Source: Pilaira anomala (lineage: Eukaryota > Mucoromycota > Mucoromycetes > Mucorales > Mucoraceae). From it: a stretch of 64,000 bases of DNA. The notes beneath the pieces were generated by a model, which was not told the origin of the DNA, did not search any database, and was given only the letters and a program-made list of their open reading frames with translations. The translations under genes were made by a program, and so were the position numbers. The stretch is from assembly GCA_025716855.1 (NCBI GenBank), contig JAIXMQ010000001.1, positions 1,243,521-1,307,520 of the forward strand, given 5' to 3'. Position 1 is the stretch's first letter. Each line of letters begins with the position of its first letter. Shown in pieces: positions 10,729 to 21,802 of the stretch.

Positions 10729-11411
10729 ATGGCTCCCAAGGTTTATATTGTCATCTATTCTCTTTATCATCACATTTATACTCTTGCTCTTGAAGTTCAA
10801 AAGGGTCTTGTTGCCTCTGGTATTGATGCCAAGATCTTCCAAGGTAAAAAAAAAAATATATATATATATATGTATATATATATACGTGTCTCTTTATATT
10901 AACAATAATCATAGTTCCCGAAACTCTTTCTGAAGAAATCTTGACCAAGATGCACGCACCTCCTAAGCCCGATGTTCCTGTTATCACTGTTGAAAACTTA
11001 TCTGAAGCTGATGGATTCTTGTTTGGTATCCCTACTCGTTTCGGTACCATGCCCGCTCAAATCAAATCTTTCCTTGATTCTACTGGTGGTCTTTGGGCTG
11101 CTGGTGGATTAGCCGGTAAGTTTGCCGGTACCTTCTTCTCTACTGCCTCTCAACACGGTGGACAAGAGACGACTGCTTTCACCACCATTACCTATTTCGC
11201 TCATCACGGTATGATCTATGTTCCTCTTGGATTTGCTAACCCTCATCTCTTTGATAACTCTGAAGTCATTGGTGGTTCTGCTTATGGTGCTGGTACTGTT
11301 GCTAATGGTGATGGTAGCAGACAAGTCTCTCAAAAGGAAAAGGAAATTGCTATCACTCAAGGTGAAAACTTTGGTAAGATTGTTGCTACCTATGTTAAGG
11401 GAAAGCAATAA
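10729..11411 (+). CDS. WrbA-type NAD(P)H:quinone oxidoreductase (short paralogue)
   Basis: Two exons (10729-10843, 10915-11411) encode 203 residues, the normal length for WrbA/Pst2. It shares almost every motif with the divergent neighbour: IYSLYHHIYTLA, VPETLSEEIL, GIPTRFGTMPAQIKSF, FFSTASQHGGQETTAF, GGSAYGAGTVANGDGSR. The first intron occupies the same place (after the IFQ/LFQ codon) as in the neighbour, so the two arose by inverted duplication; the paralogue has two further introns. It ends at KGKQ with no CaaX, so it is probably cytosolic. Expected role: FMN-dependent quinone detoxification. Confidence 0.93.
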
Positions 11412-12405
11412 AGCTTATAAATTACTACTTTTTTACAATTAATTAAAATAAAACAATATATAACATTATCGAATGCATTATTTTTTTTTTTTTTTAATAT
11501 TTTTCTCGTAATTGATGTGCACGTGTTTTATTTGATTTTCCGATATTTCATAAGAAAAGGTCGACGTCAGCTAGATTTTTATTTTTATGCAAAATGTTTA
11601 TTTATGCTTCTTCTCTAACAATTTGTGTGTGTGTGTACGACAAGTAGATAAAAAAAAAAAAAAAAAGTCTAGAAGCTTTTTTATTTGTTTCTATTCGCTG
11701 CAACTTTTTACGCATTGGTATTTAATATAGCGTATATTTCTACATGAGATTTTTATAGAATAGACAAGAATTATTCAAAATAGAGAGAAGCAGAAAAAGG
11801 GAGTGAGAAGAGTATATACACCCTGAATACATATGAGGTTTTTTAAAGTCGCAGCAAGCATTGATCTTTTTTTTTTTTTTTTTTCTTATTTGTTTATAAA
11901 CGGATCATCACACATGATCACACAAATAAATGTAGAATGACGAAATTTTCTTATTTTCAACGAGTTAGTTATAGTTTTTTTTTTACTTGATAGAATCTCT
12001 TTGAAAAAGAACTCACTGTTGTTTTCGCTTTTCTTTCTTACTACGCAAAAGCTCAAACAAAGCGTTAGTTTTACATGGAATATCTTGGTTTTACTGCGTG
12101 TTATTTCAGCCATGAGTGATATATCATGATATCAAACTGTTTTATAATACTCGTCGGTTTAAATTAGAATTACTTATGTAGGTTCCAAAAGTGTCCCTTT
12201 TTATTATGACACTCTCATATCATTGAAATAATAACGCGTTTTTTTTTTCTTAATTGTTTATCACCTTATTTATTCAGTTGATAAAAAAAAAGCACTCTTT
12301 TTATATATATATATATATATATTTGACAGGTAATTATAATAAGCCTGTATGGATCCTGCTATTTTAACTGAATTATTATACATTTTATTTTATTTTTAGA
12401 TGTAC

Positions 12406-12436
<31 letters not shown>

Positions 12437-12565
12437 AAAAAAAAAAAAAAAAAAAGAAAAAGAGAAAAAAAGGGCAAAAAAAAAAAGGGCAAAAAGAAAA
12501 AAAGAAAAAAAATATATATATAGAAGAAGAGATGGGAATAATTTTTTAAAAAAAAAATACATGTG
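11412..12565. other. Intergenic, convergent 3' flanks; no gene seen
   Basis: Between the WrbA stop and the GATA factor stop. Contains (TG)n at about 11625, (TA)n at 12303-12321, and a T-run/A-run/AG-rich stretch at 12408-12550. A 75-codon minus-strand open frame (11886-12113) has no exon partners or motif and was not called. Confidence 0.5.
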
Positions 12566-13986
12566 TTAAATAGGTTGATTTGTTAAAGTTAAACCAAAAG
12601 TACCAAAGGGTGAATATTCAACTGGTGCATTTGTTGTTGTTGTACTACTACTACTACTACTACTACTATTACTGCTATTACTACTGCTACTGCTACTACT
12701 ACTACTACTACTACTCGTCGTTTGATTCGAAGGTACGATATCTTCCATGTATTGATATTTTGATTCAAAAGTAGTCGTTAATGGTTCTTCTACCATCCGG
12801 TTCTTTTTCTTTGTGGCGGTAGTAGGCTGTGTTGTTTGTTTGGTCGTATTATTCTCACACCGTTGTCGTTTCTTAATATTATCTGTCTTCATCGATAAAG
12901 GTCTCTTTTCATGATGTAATTTTAAGCTATAAAAAAAAAAAAAAAACTTTAAATATATATATATATATATAAATCAAACTTTATATATAGTACGTACTAT
13001 AACCCACATGCATTACATAAAGGTGCTCCATCTAAATCACGTCTCCAAAGTGGCGTAGTGGATGTACCACAATTTGAACATAAGGGTTGAACAATATTCT
13101 CATCTTCTCCTTTCAGATCTTTACGAGAAGATTGAGGTTTTAAATATTTGGGTCTAGGCGCATTATGCAATTTTAAACTACTCTAAAAAGTTAAAAAAAA
13201 AAAAAATTCTCACTTTCATAAAAAAAAAAAAAAACTTACTATAATCCACACGCATTACAAAGTAATTCATCGTTAGCAGATCTTCTCCATAACGGTGTTG
13301 AAGCCGTACTACAATTACTACAGATAGGTGCTTTTCCTTCTGATGGTGAACTATTGATAGGCGCTGTCGCTCGTCTTTGTGGTATAGAAGGTGAAATAGG
13401 TGAGGAAGAAGTAGATGATGAAGTGGTTTCACATGGTGGTGGTGGTGGTGAAACTGCTCGAGAAGGAGGTAATGATTTTGAATGTTGAATTGGTTGATGA
13501 TGAGAAAACGTAAAAGATGGATTTGTTTGTTGTTGTTGTTGTTGTTGTTGATGATGATGTGGTTGTTGTTGTTGTGGTGGTGGTGGTGGTTGGTGTGTGT
13601 AGGGTTGCGTTACTTGTTGAGGCGGCATAAAAAATCTATAGGAAGAAGATGAAGGAGGGGGTGTCTCCACCATTGATTCATCTTCAGGTATAGTAGGAGT
13701 GGTTGATAATAATTTACCGGCATTTTCCAATGTTTCTCTTGGTAATGTAGCTAATAGTTTATTATGAAGTGTACCTATCGGTATAGGAGGCATTGCTTCA
13801 GATGAAACGTATAATGCAGAACCTTGAACATCGTAAAAATCTTGTTGTTGATAGGATTGCTGTTGTTGATGGTATTGTTGTTGTTGCTGTTGATGATGAT
13901 GATGTTGTTGTTGTTGCTGTTGTTGATGATGATGATGATGATGATGCTGCTGTTGTTGTTGTTGTTGTTGTTGTTGTTGGTATTGT

Positions 13987-14047
<61 letters not shown>

Positions 14048-14741
14048 GCTGTTGTTGCTGTTGTTGTTGCTGTTGATGTTGTTGTTGCTGCTGCTGTTGT
14101 TGCTGCTGCTGTTGTTGTTGTTGTTGTTGTTGTTGAAGAATAGGAAAAGACAAGGTAATAGGAGAAGTAGCATTTGAATTAATAAGTTCATTATAAGAAG
14201 AATTACTACTTGATATAGGCCAAGATTCATTAATGAGATTATCTAATTGTTGTTCTTCAGTTGGATTTAAATAAGCTTGAATATCAGCACCAAAAGACTT
14301 GAAAATATCATCCAACTCAATGACTTGGTCACCTGCTTGGTCTGATGTAAATTGCTGTAAAGTAAATTCTTCTCTTTGACGGTTCAAGTCTTGTTGATTC
14401 AGAGTTTGATTAAATAAGAGTTCTGCTTGCTTTTTTTGTTGTAGAGAAAGTTTTCTTCTATAATCTATCTCCATGGATTCAATTTTTAGCTTATTTTGTG
14501 CTTTAAAATCAAAATTGTCTGGAACTTTAAAATTGGCTGCTGCTGATTTTTTACTTGTGGGTTTATTAACATTATGTGCAAACCATAGTCTCCAGGATAG
14601 ATTTTCTAGCCGTGAGCCATTTTCAAGTGAATCTTTTACTTTTGTACAAACTCTCCATGTCTTTGAGAGATCATCTGATGAATCATTACCAAATGGTAAA
14701 GATTGTAAGTTACCTTTTACCTTTAATACAATAGGTGCCAT
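12566..14741 (-). CDS. GATA-type transcription factor with two zinc fingers
   Basis: Three exons (13240-14741, 12998-13180, 12566-12926) encode 681 residues. The N-terminus (about 1-65) contains [11 protein letters not shown], the fungal GATA N-terminal motif (DUF1752) of AreA/Gaf1-type factors. A long Gln/His tract occupies about residues 200-305. Two GATA fingers follow: CSNC-x17-CNACGL near residue 490, and a second CSNC-x17-CNACGL about 60 residues later, each followed by a basic tail ([22 protein letters not shown]). Both are the x17 class. Introns 1 and 2 fall at the same codon of the two fingers (after CGL), so the second finger-exon arose by duplication. Expected role is nuclear DNA binding to GATA sites, perhaps nitrogen or iron control; the exact subtype is not resolved. 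Confidence 0.93.
13850..14137 (-). repeat. CAA/CAG tract (poly-Gln/His)
   Basis: Nearly pure Gln and His codons inside the GATA gene. CAA and CAG are mixed, and His runs interrupt it. Antisense and shifted frames across this tract give long Leu, Val or Asn runs that are not genes. Confidence 0.9.
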
Positions 14742-15335
14742 TTCTTTTTTTTTTTTTTTTCTGTTTGGTTTTGTTTATTCTTTCTTTCTTTTTTTTATAA
14801 GTGTATATAATTTTTTTTTTTTTTTTACTATTATTATTTTGTGAAATACTATTATTATATAATAGTTAAGGGGAAAGAAAAGAGAAAAAGAGAGATAGAT
14901 AAGAATATCAGACTTTTGTGGAATGAAAAAAAAAAAAAAAAAAAAAAAATATGCGGAGAAAGAAAAATTGAAAGCAAGGGGAGATTTTTTTTTGCACACA
15001 ATATTTATTTATGATAAATTTAGCCAATCAAATCCAACTATTTTATCATTAGCCAATACATTTGCTGGATGGGTAAATGGCGGTAAAATAAACTCTTTAT
15101 TTCCCCTGGCAACCGTACGCACCCCTCGATAATAAAATTGAATTATGATTGGCTTAAATAAATATAAAAAAAAGAGTTTTTTGTTGTTATGGTGCACAAC
15201 CCCACAATTTTCAATTAGTTGTTGTTGTTGTTGTTGTTATGTTATTATTGTGCACGGTCAAGTTTAAAGATCTCTCCCCCCAACCTCACCCCTTAATATG
15301 TTATTTTTTTTTGTTCTTTTCTTTTATTATTATTA
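14742..15335. promoter_or_regulatory. Upstream region of the GATA gene, with an inverted CCAAT pair
   Basis: Contains a T-rich leader next to the start and an inverted repeat TTTAGCCAATCA (about 15018-15029) against TGATTGGCTTAAA (about 15146-15158), about 140 bp apart, with a second CCAAT at about 15053. This could be paired CCAAT boxes or a small MITE. The rest holds microsatellites ((TTG)n about 15219, (ATT)n about 15326). Confidence 0.4.
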
Positions 15336-16520
15336 TTATTTAGGAATGTTTTTATATGAGCTATTGACAGTTTGAGCTAATATCTCTGCTGTACCAGAAA
15401 TGACCTTTTTCTTTTTCTCTTGTTCTACTGAACGAGACTCCAAATATTCTTCAATTCGGTTCGATAATACAGTTAAGGCAATTGTATTTTCGATACCTCT
15501 TGGAATAACAATATCAGCATATTTTTTACTCTACAATACACATTAAATTATTATTTATATACTCAAATATATATATATATATAAAACCATTTTAATATCA
15601 CTTGCCGGTAAAATGTATTCTTCATACATGGGCTTGACAAGAGTAACATATTCCACCAAAACTTCTTTAATTGACAATTGCTTACCATTTCTAACCTTTG
15701 TCTTGCGTACTCTTCTAGCTAATCTTTCATCACTATCTTCATCTACAAAAACTTTCATAAACATCAAATCACGCATCGCTTTTTGATATAACAAAAGCGT
15801 TCCATCTACTAAAATAACATCAACAGGTTCCATAACACGTGTTCCTTTTCTACTTGGAAAAAAAAAAATAAGATTTTTGTTGCCCTTTTTTATTGCTTTT
15901 TGTCATCATTTTTTGAAAAAAAAAAAAATCATACCTTGTATGGTTAGATGCATCCCATTCAGGGACCATGGTTGGCTTACGAGCTAATAAGGAACGAAGT
16001 GTCTCTGTTAACAAATCCAAATCAAAAGCATCTTTTTAAGCAAGGAAGAGAGAGAGAGAGAGAGAGAGATAAAAAAAAAAAAAAAAAAAGTTAATAAATT
16101 AAAAAAAAATAAGGTTATTACTTTTTTACCAGGATGGTCCGTGTAAAATTCACCAGCTTCATACTCCACTCTCTCTTGAGGTGTCAGCTCACGGTAAAAC
16201 TGAGTTAAACTAATAAGTGCAACCTTTGTAGCGTACTTTTTATTTAACCGAGCAGTTAGCGCTTCACAAAAAGCTTTCTAAAATAACGTGATAAGTTTGT
16301 GTGGGTAATTTATTTCATGCTTTAAATTTTTACTTTTCCACTATCGGCTCCACCAGCAACAGCAATAGCCATAGGTGTTTTTATAGACACTTTAAAGTAA
16401 CTAATATATATTATCATTATTAATAAATAAAAAAAAAAACTTTTTTTAACAAACAAAACTTTTTATTATTATTATTATTATTTACTTTGGATCAGCATAT
16501 TTAGTTGGGTCAATGGACAT
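15336..16520 (-). CDS. Uridine-kinase-like protein with altered active-site residues
   Basis: Six exons (16486-16520, 16334-16400, 16130-16277, 15935-16031, 15588-15852, 15336-15530) encode 268 residues. The fold matches uridine/cytidine kinase across its length: P-loop region AIAVAGGADSGKK, FYRELTPQER, DHPDAFDLDLL, a VILVDGT strand, MKVFVDEDSDERLARRV, VKPMYEEYILP and KKYADIVIPRG. Two residues that I know as functional are changed: the P-loop Ser/Thr after GK is Lys35, and the catalytic Asp of the QDSFY motif is Thr59. In addition VEGI is VDGT, and the nucleoside-binding Arg of ERGRD is replaced by Lys in NGKQ. It may be a Das2-like pseudoenzyme or a protein with changed activity. The third-exon boundary places Lys35 directly after an intron, so that join deserves RNA confirmation. 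Confidence 0.85.
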
Positions 16521-16928
16521 GTTTTAAATGGTAAACAGTTGTATATGGTATAAAGTGTAAAAAAAAAAAATTTAGGGTGATGGAATGAAAAGAAAAAAAA
16601 AAAAAAATTAATAAGCCTGAACCAATCAGTGAAAAGGGTGACGTTTTTTTTTCAACCAATAACAATCGAGATCTCGATTGAACCTGTAAAAACATTCTCC
16701 AAAAATTGCATATTTGGCAAAAGTGTCTTTAACAAATTTTTTGTTTTTTTTTTTTTTTTCTTCTTTCTTCCTTTTTTCCACCCCCCTTTTTTTTTTTTTT
16801 TCTTTTTTTTTTCATATTTACAACAAACATATAGAAACAAGAAAAATAATACAAAAGAAGAAAAAGAAAAGAAAAGAAAAAAAAGCTATCTCTCAACAAG
16901 AAAAAAATAAATAAATAAAGATTAGAAA
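16521..16928. promoter_or_regulatory. Divergent promoter, uridine-kinase-like / Whi3-like
   Basis: 408 bp holding two CCAAT boxes (about 16620 and 16655), a palindrome ATCGAGATCTCGAT (about 16665), T-runs at about 16747-16759 and 16788-16801, and an A/G-rich leader before the Whi3-like start. Confidence 0.45.
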
Positions 16929-18420
16929 ATGATGATTAGTGAACCAACACCTTTTTCTCATCCTTTTAATTTCAATGACATTCAAAGGGTTCATCCACTT
17001 TCTGCGTCACCCGGTAACTCTTTCTTTCGTACAACTTCTCCTATTCAGTCTAACTCGACTAATATGGATGATGTTACTACCATATTTGTCGTTGGATTTC
17101 CCGAAGATATGGCCGAAAGAGAATTTCAAAACATGTTTACGTTTTGTCAAGGATTTGAAGCTGCTTCATTAAAATGGCATTGTAAAGATGGAGAAGAAGA
17201 TAATATTCCTACTAACGGTGGTAAAAAACAAATGGTAAGAAAAATAAAATAAAAAAATCATAGTTAATATTTCTGCTTATTAAACATTTATTTATTTATC
17301 TTTTTAGATTGGATTTGCTAGGTTTCGTACTCGTTTAGAGGCACTTGAAGCAATTGATGTGCTAAGTGGTAAAAAGATTGATCAAGAAAAAGGGACTGTA
17401 TTGAAGGCCGAGATGGCTAAAAAGAATTTACATATCAAAAGAGGATCAGCCACTCAAACCTCAACATCTACTTCAAGCTCTACCTCTACTTCAACTATGG
17501 CTGCTCCTATTACAACTATTGTTCCTCCACCTTCTTCTGAATCTTCGTCTTTAAAGACAAGATATGATTCTTTCTCTCCTTTACCAAGTGATTTACTTTC
17601 ACAAGAATATGAATCACCTTCATTCAATGATTCCCTTTTTGGTATTCGATCTCAATCTTTTGATCAAGACTTGGGTTTCATTACCTCTCGTGCATTTAGT
17701 TTACATTCTCAACCACCACTACCTCAACAACAACAACAACAACAACAACAACAGCAACAACAACAACAGCAACAACAACAACAACAACAAATTCATCAAC
17801 AGCATTCCATTCAACAGCATCAGCATAATATTCATCAACAGCATATTCATCTCCAGCATCAACAACAATTTAAAATGATGAATGACCTTGACAACACTGA
17901 TCCATACCATTACTTGAGTAAGTCTACACCTGGACCTAGTGACCGATTTGAAAACAGTTTGGAACAAGACTTGATGCGCATGGGATCCCTGTCCATTAGT
18001 ACATCTAACATGGACTTGAGATCACCATCTTCACCTATTACTACTTCTCGGTTACCAAACCCAGCTGATCAAAATCCCCCCTGTAATACGTTGTATGTTG
18101 GTAATTTGCCGCCCAACACATCCGAAGAAGAATTAAGACAAGTGTTTTCAAACTGTAAAGGATATCGTCGTATGTGCTTCCGTACTAAACCTCAAGGTCC
18201 CATGTGTTTTGTTGAATTTGAAGATATCGTGTTTGCTTCACAAGCTTTGAATGAATTACAAGGGCACAATTTAACAAACTCCGTCAAAGGTGGTATTCGT
18301 TTGTCTTATAGCAAAAATCCATTGTTTATTAAACCTAACAAGGAGAATGGTTTAATGAGTTTCAAACAAATGGGTAATGCTCTTATGAGTAGAGAATTCA
18401 TGTTTGATCCTCAACTTTAA
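16929..18420 (+). CDS. Whi3/Scw1-family RNA-binding protein (two RRMs, poly-Gln)
   Basis: Two exons (16929-17234, 17308-18420) encode 472 residues. RRM1 lies at about 45-150 ([27 protein letters not shown]). A Ser/Thr-rich region and a pure Gln tract (about 244-270) follow. RRM2 at about 380-460 carries the family hallmark [19 protein letters not shown], then [10 protein letters not shown] and [12 protein letters not shown], which is characteristic of Whi3 and S. pombe Scw1. These proteins bind mRNAs controlling cell cycle and wall integrity and form polyQ-driven condensates; in filamentous fungi Whi3 positions cyclin and formin mRNAs. The RNP residues in RRM2 look intact. Shadow Asn/Ile and Leu frames over the Gln tract are not genes. 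Confidence 0.93.
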
Positions 18421-18827
18421 TTTTTTTTTTTTTATTTTTTATTATTCTCTCTTAATACTTCTTTTATTATTTAATTATTTTAATTATTAGACGCGCACAC
18501 ACAAATCACACAGACACACACACACACAAACACTTTTTTTTTTCTTTTCTCTTTATTATTATTATTATTATCTTATCCCCCTCTTCAAACACACAATACA
18601 TACATACACCATTACAACCTTTTAAAAAAAAATACTAAAAAATACAAGTCATTTAATCCCCCCCAAAAAAAAAAAAAAAAAAAAAAATTGTACCCTTTTT
18701 AAAATTAAAATATATCTTGTTCATATCCTTTTTATTAAATGTTGCCCTTATATTCAAGTGATGTTTTTTTTTTAAGTCCTGAGAAACGGTTACGGATAAA
18801 TTTGATAACCGCGTTTCTACAGCAACG

Positions 18828-18861
<34 letters not shown>

Positions 18862-19492
18862 TTGATCTGTGTGGTCACAATTACGTCTTTTTTTTTAAAA
18901 AAAAAAAAATTTCTGCTAAAATATGTAAATATCAGGAATAGTAAGTTTACGTGTTATTACTTATTTTTTCAAGGAGAAAAGTAATGAAACCTCAGTTGAT
19001 TCATCTCTTTTGTTTTAAAGAATCTTCGATTCCGGGAACAGTAAAAAGAAAAAAACGATTACGAATTCCAAATAGCCTAATATGGGCCTCTATAATGTAG
19101 ATCATGATCCACTTACAAATCATTTTAGTCATCCATATGTTTCATTTAACGTGTATATGATGAATTCAAATATAAGAAAATTCAAAAAAAAAAAAAAAAG
19201 ATGAATTTATTGAAGTATTTGTTACTAGAAATCTATGTTGTATATTAGCTGTTGTATATTGTTTTCATATTTTGCTATATATTTATATTTTATACTACTC
19301 ACTTTTTATATAAATGAAATTAAAATTAATTTTAACCTTTGTCCAATTAGGTTAGACGGAAAATTTAAGCCGTGCAAATCTTTTTTTACACAGAACCAAG
19401 ATATGTTTTATCTTTTTCTGCATAAATACGACCTTTTCTCTCTCTCTTTTTTTCTTTTTTTTTTTTTTTTTAATAATTTATATTATAAAAAC
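18421..19492. other. Intergenic with CA and ATT microsatellites
   Basis: (CA)n-type repeats at about 18494-18533, (ATT)n at about 18555-18571, A-runs at about 18665-18687 and 18829-18859, and a T/A junction at about 18889-18909. No gene supported. The last 40 bp are the T-rich leader of the next gene. Confidence 0.5.
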
Positions 19493-20840
19493 ATGAAAAA
19501 TATTGTGATTGTAGGAGGTGGATTTGCTGGTACACAAGTAGCCAATGAATTAGAAAAACAATTAATTAAAGCAAATAATCAAGAATGTCGTATCATTCTA
19601 GTTGAAAAAGTAATGTATCTATTATGTTCTATTTGACTCTAAACTGAAAAAAAAAAAAAAAATATTCAATTTTTAGAAAACGCATTTTTATCATTCAATT
19701 GCAGGTCTTCGTACTGCTGTAGTTGATTGGGATAAAAAGATTATGATTCCTTATACGAATTTATTTAAAGATAAAAACAATGTAGTTGTACAAGCATCTG
19801 CTCTTGAACTGGAAAAACATCAAGTTGTATTAGACAAGTCTATACCCGAATTCGGAAAGGCCATTCCTTATGACTATTTAGTGATTACAACCGGCACACG
19901 TTACCCAGCTCCAGCCAAAGCGACTGCTTTAGATTTCGAAACAACCCGTGCAGATTTAAGTCATATTCGAGAACAAATCAAGGAATCTAAAAATATTGTG
20001 ATTGCAGGTGGAGGACCAGTAGGACTTGAATTAGCCGGCGAAATTCGAGAAGTGTATCCAGAGACCAAGATCACCATCATTCACGGTCAATCCGAGATCT
20101 TGGCCGAAGTACCCAAGACACGACCCAAAATGTTGAATTTGTTAAAGAAGAATGATATCGAGCTCGTGACGGAAGATTCGGTCGATATCCCTTCATCGGC
20201 CAAGACACTTTACAGACCAAAAAATAAAGTCGTAGAGACCAAGAACGGAAAGCGATTTGAAGATGTGGATTTAGTCATGTTGGCGTTTGGTAATCGACCT
20301 GATACAGATTGGTTAAAGAGTGCAGGGATCTTGTCAGAGAATGGGTACGTCAAAGTCAAGAATACCTTTCAAGTCGATCACCCAGATTTCAATCATGTCT
20401 TTGTGTTAGGGGATGCTGCGGATTTCGATGAAACTAAATTAGCCTATCGTATTCCAGGACATGTTTCAATTGTTGTTCCCAACTTGATTGATATGGCAGT
20501 TCATCATAAGGTCCCGAGAGGTAAATATAAAAAGGCATCGGATGCGATGGTGCTCACGTTTGGTACACATCAAGGTGTGGGTTTATTACCTGTGTTGGGG
20601 GGTATCACCGTCGGTAGCTGGCCCGTGGCGTTAGTGAAAAGTCGTACTTTATTTACTAGTCAAAGTTATGCTACTTTAAACCAAAAGGAACCAACGTAAG
20701 TAGTTTATTTTAAAATCTATTTCCGCACACAACATTGACTTATGCTTTTAGTTTGTAGAGCTGTTGGAAATGATCTTTCTTTAGTTGGTGTACTCTCTAT
20801 TATTCTCCTTGCTATTCTAGCAGTCTGGAAATCATTATAA
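19493..20840 (+). CDS. FSP1/AIFM2-like FAD-dependent NAD(P)H oxidoreductase with C-terminal membrane anchor
   Basis: Three exons (19493-19609, 19677-20695, 20759-20840) encode 405 residues. The N-terminal FAD-binding motif is IVIVGGGFAGTQVANEL; THFYHSIAGLR and YDYLVITTGTRYP follow; the NAD(P)H-binding motif is IVIAGGGPVGLELAGEI at about 165; the second FAD motif is VFVLGDAADF near 290. Segment order and the KSRTLFTSQSYATL tail match AIFM2/FSP1, a quinone reductase that protects lipids from peroxidation. The last exon codes a ~20-residue hydrophobic helix (LSLVGVLSIILLAILAVW) ending KSL, so the enzyme is probably tail-anchored; animal FSP1 instead uses N-myristoylation. The acceptor for exon 3 was chosen because the earlier AG puts a stop in frame. 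Confidence 0.9.
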
Positions 20841-21046
20841 TTAATAAAATATATTTTTTTAAACTTTTTTTTTTTTTTTTTTTTTTTTTGATCATGCACA
20901 TCTTCACATGGGTGTGTCACGAAACTCATCATATGATACCATTATTTATTATTGTGTGCTGCGTAAATAACGCTTAGTCCCTTTCCGTTTTTTTTTTTTT
21001 TTTTTTTTTTTACACTTTTTCTTTTTCTTTTTTTTTTTCTCTCCTC

Positions 21047-21748
21047 ATGATTTTTCAAACAATAAAACGACATGTTGACCCATCACTTGAGGTAGAGTAG
21101 ACTCAATAAAAACAAGCAATTAATAGCATGACTAACTAATAAATAAAATGTATTTAGTTGATCGATCGGGATTCATTAGATAAATTAATGTTGGCAGATA
21201 TTATAGAGTTTTGTCAAGAGCGAGGTAAAAAAAAAAAAAAGATGCAACCATTATTATATTCAGGGCTGATATGTTATCAAAAAAAAAAGGATTACAAACA
21301 GAAGGAGCCAAAGCAGAATTAATTGAGGATTTATTAAGTTGGGTAAAGTATTCATAAAATCTTGTATTTATATATTATTATTATAAAACCAAATAACTCA
21401 AATGGTGGTGTATATATGTAATGTAGAAGGAAAATATTCGATTGATACCAGCGCCTTCGACACCAAGATTATATACAGCATTAGAACTCTTACCTGATTC
21501 ATCATCTACTTTACCTCCACAACAACGACTCGAATTAAATTCAAGAGACTTATCCATGTTATTTTTAGATGATAAAAATCCTGATTTTGATATTCCATAC
21601 CATGCACTTGTAGTGGGTAAAAAATTAGGAAGTGGTGGATTTAAAGATTGTTATACGGGTTTGTAAGCAACCAAAGAAAAGTATCATGTTTTTTTTATTT
21701 AAATTTTGCTTTTTTTTTTGGTGTAGGGTTATATAAAGGGGTAAGATA

Positions 21749-21802
<54 letters not shown>

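Noticed and set aside
13775..14230. Long Leu, Val and Asn/Ile open frames on both strands
   Set aside because: All are other-frame readings of the CAA/CAG tract in the GATA gene.
19235..19492. N-terminal extension of the FSP1-like protein
   Set aside because: Hydrophobic poly-Phe sequence from the T-rich leader; the FAD motif starts right after ATG 19493.
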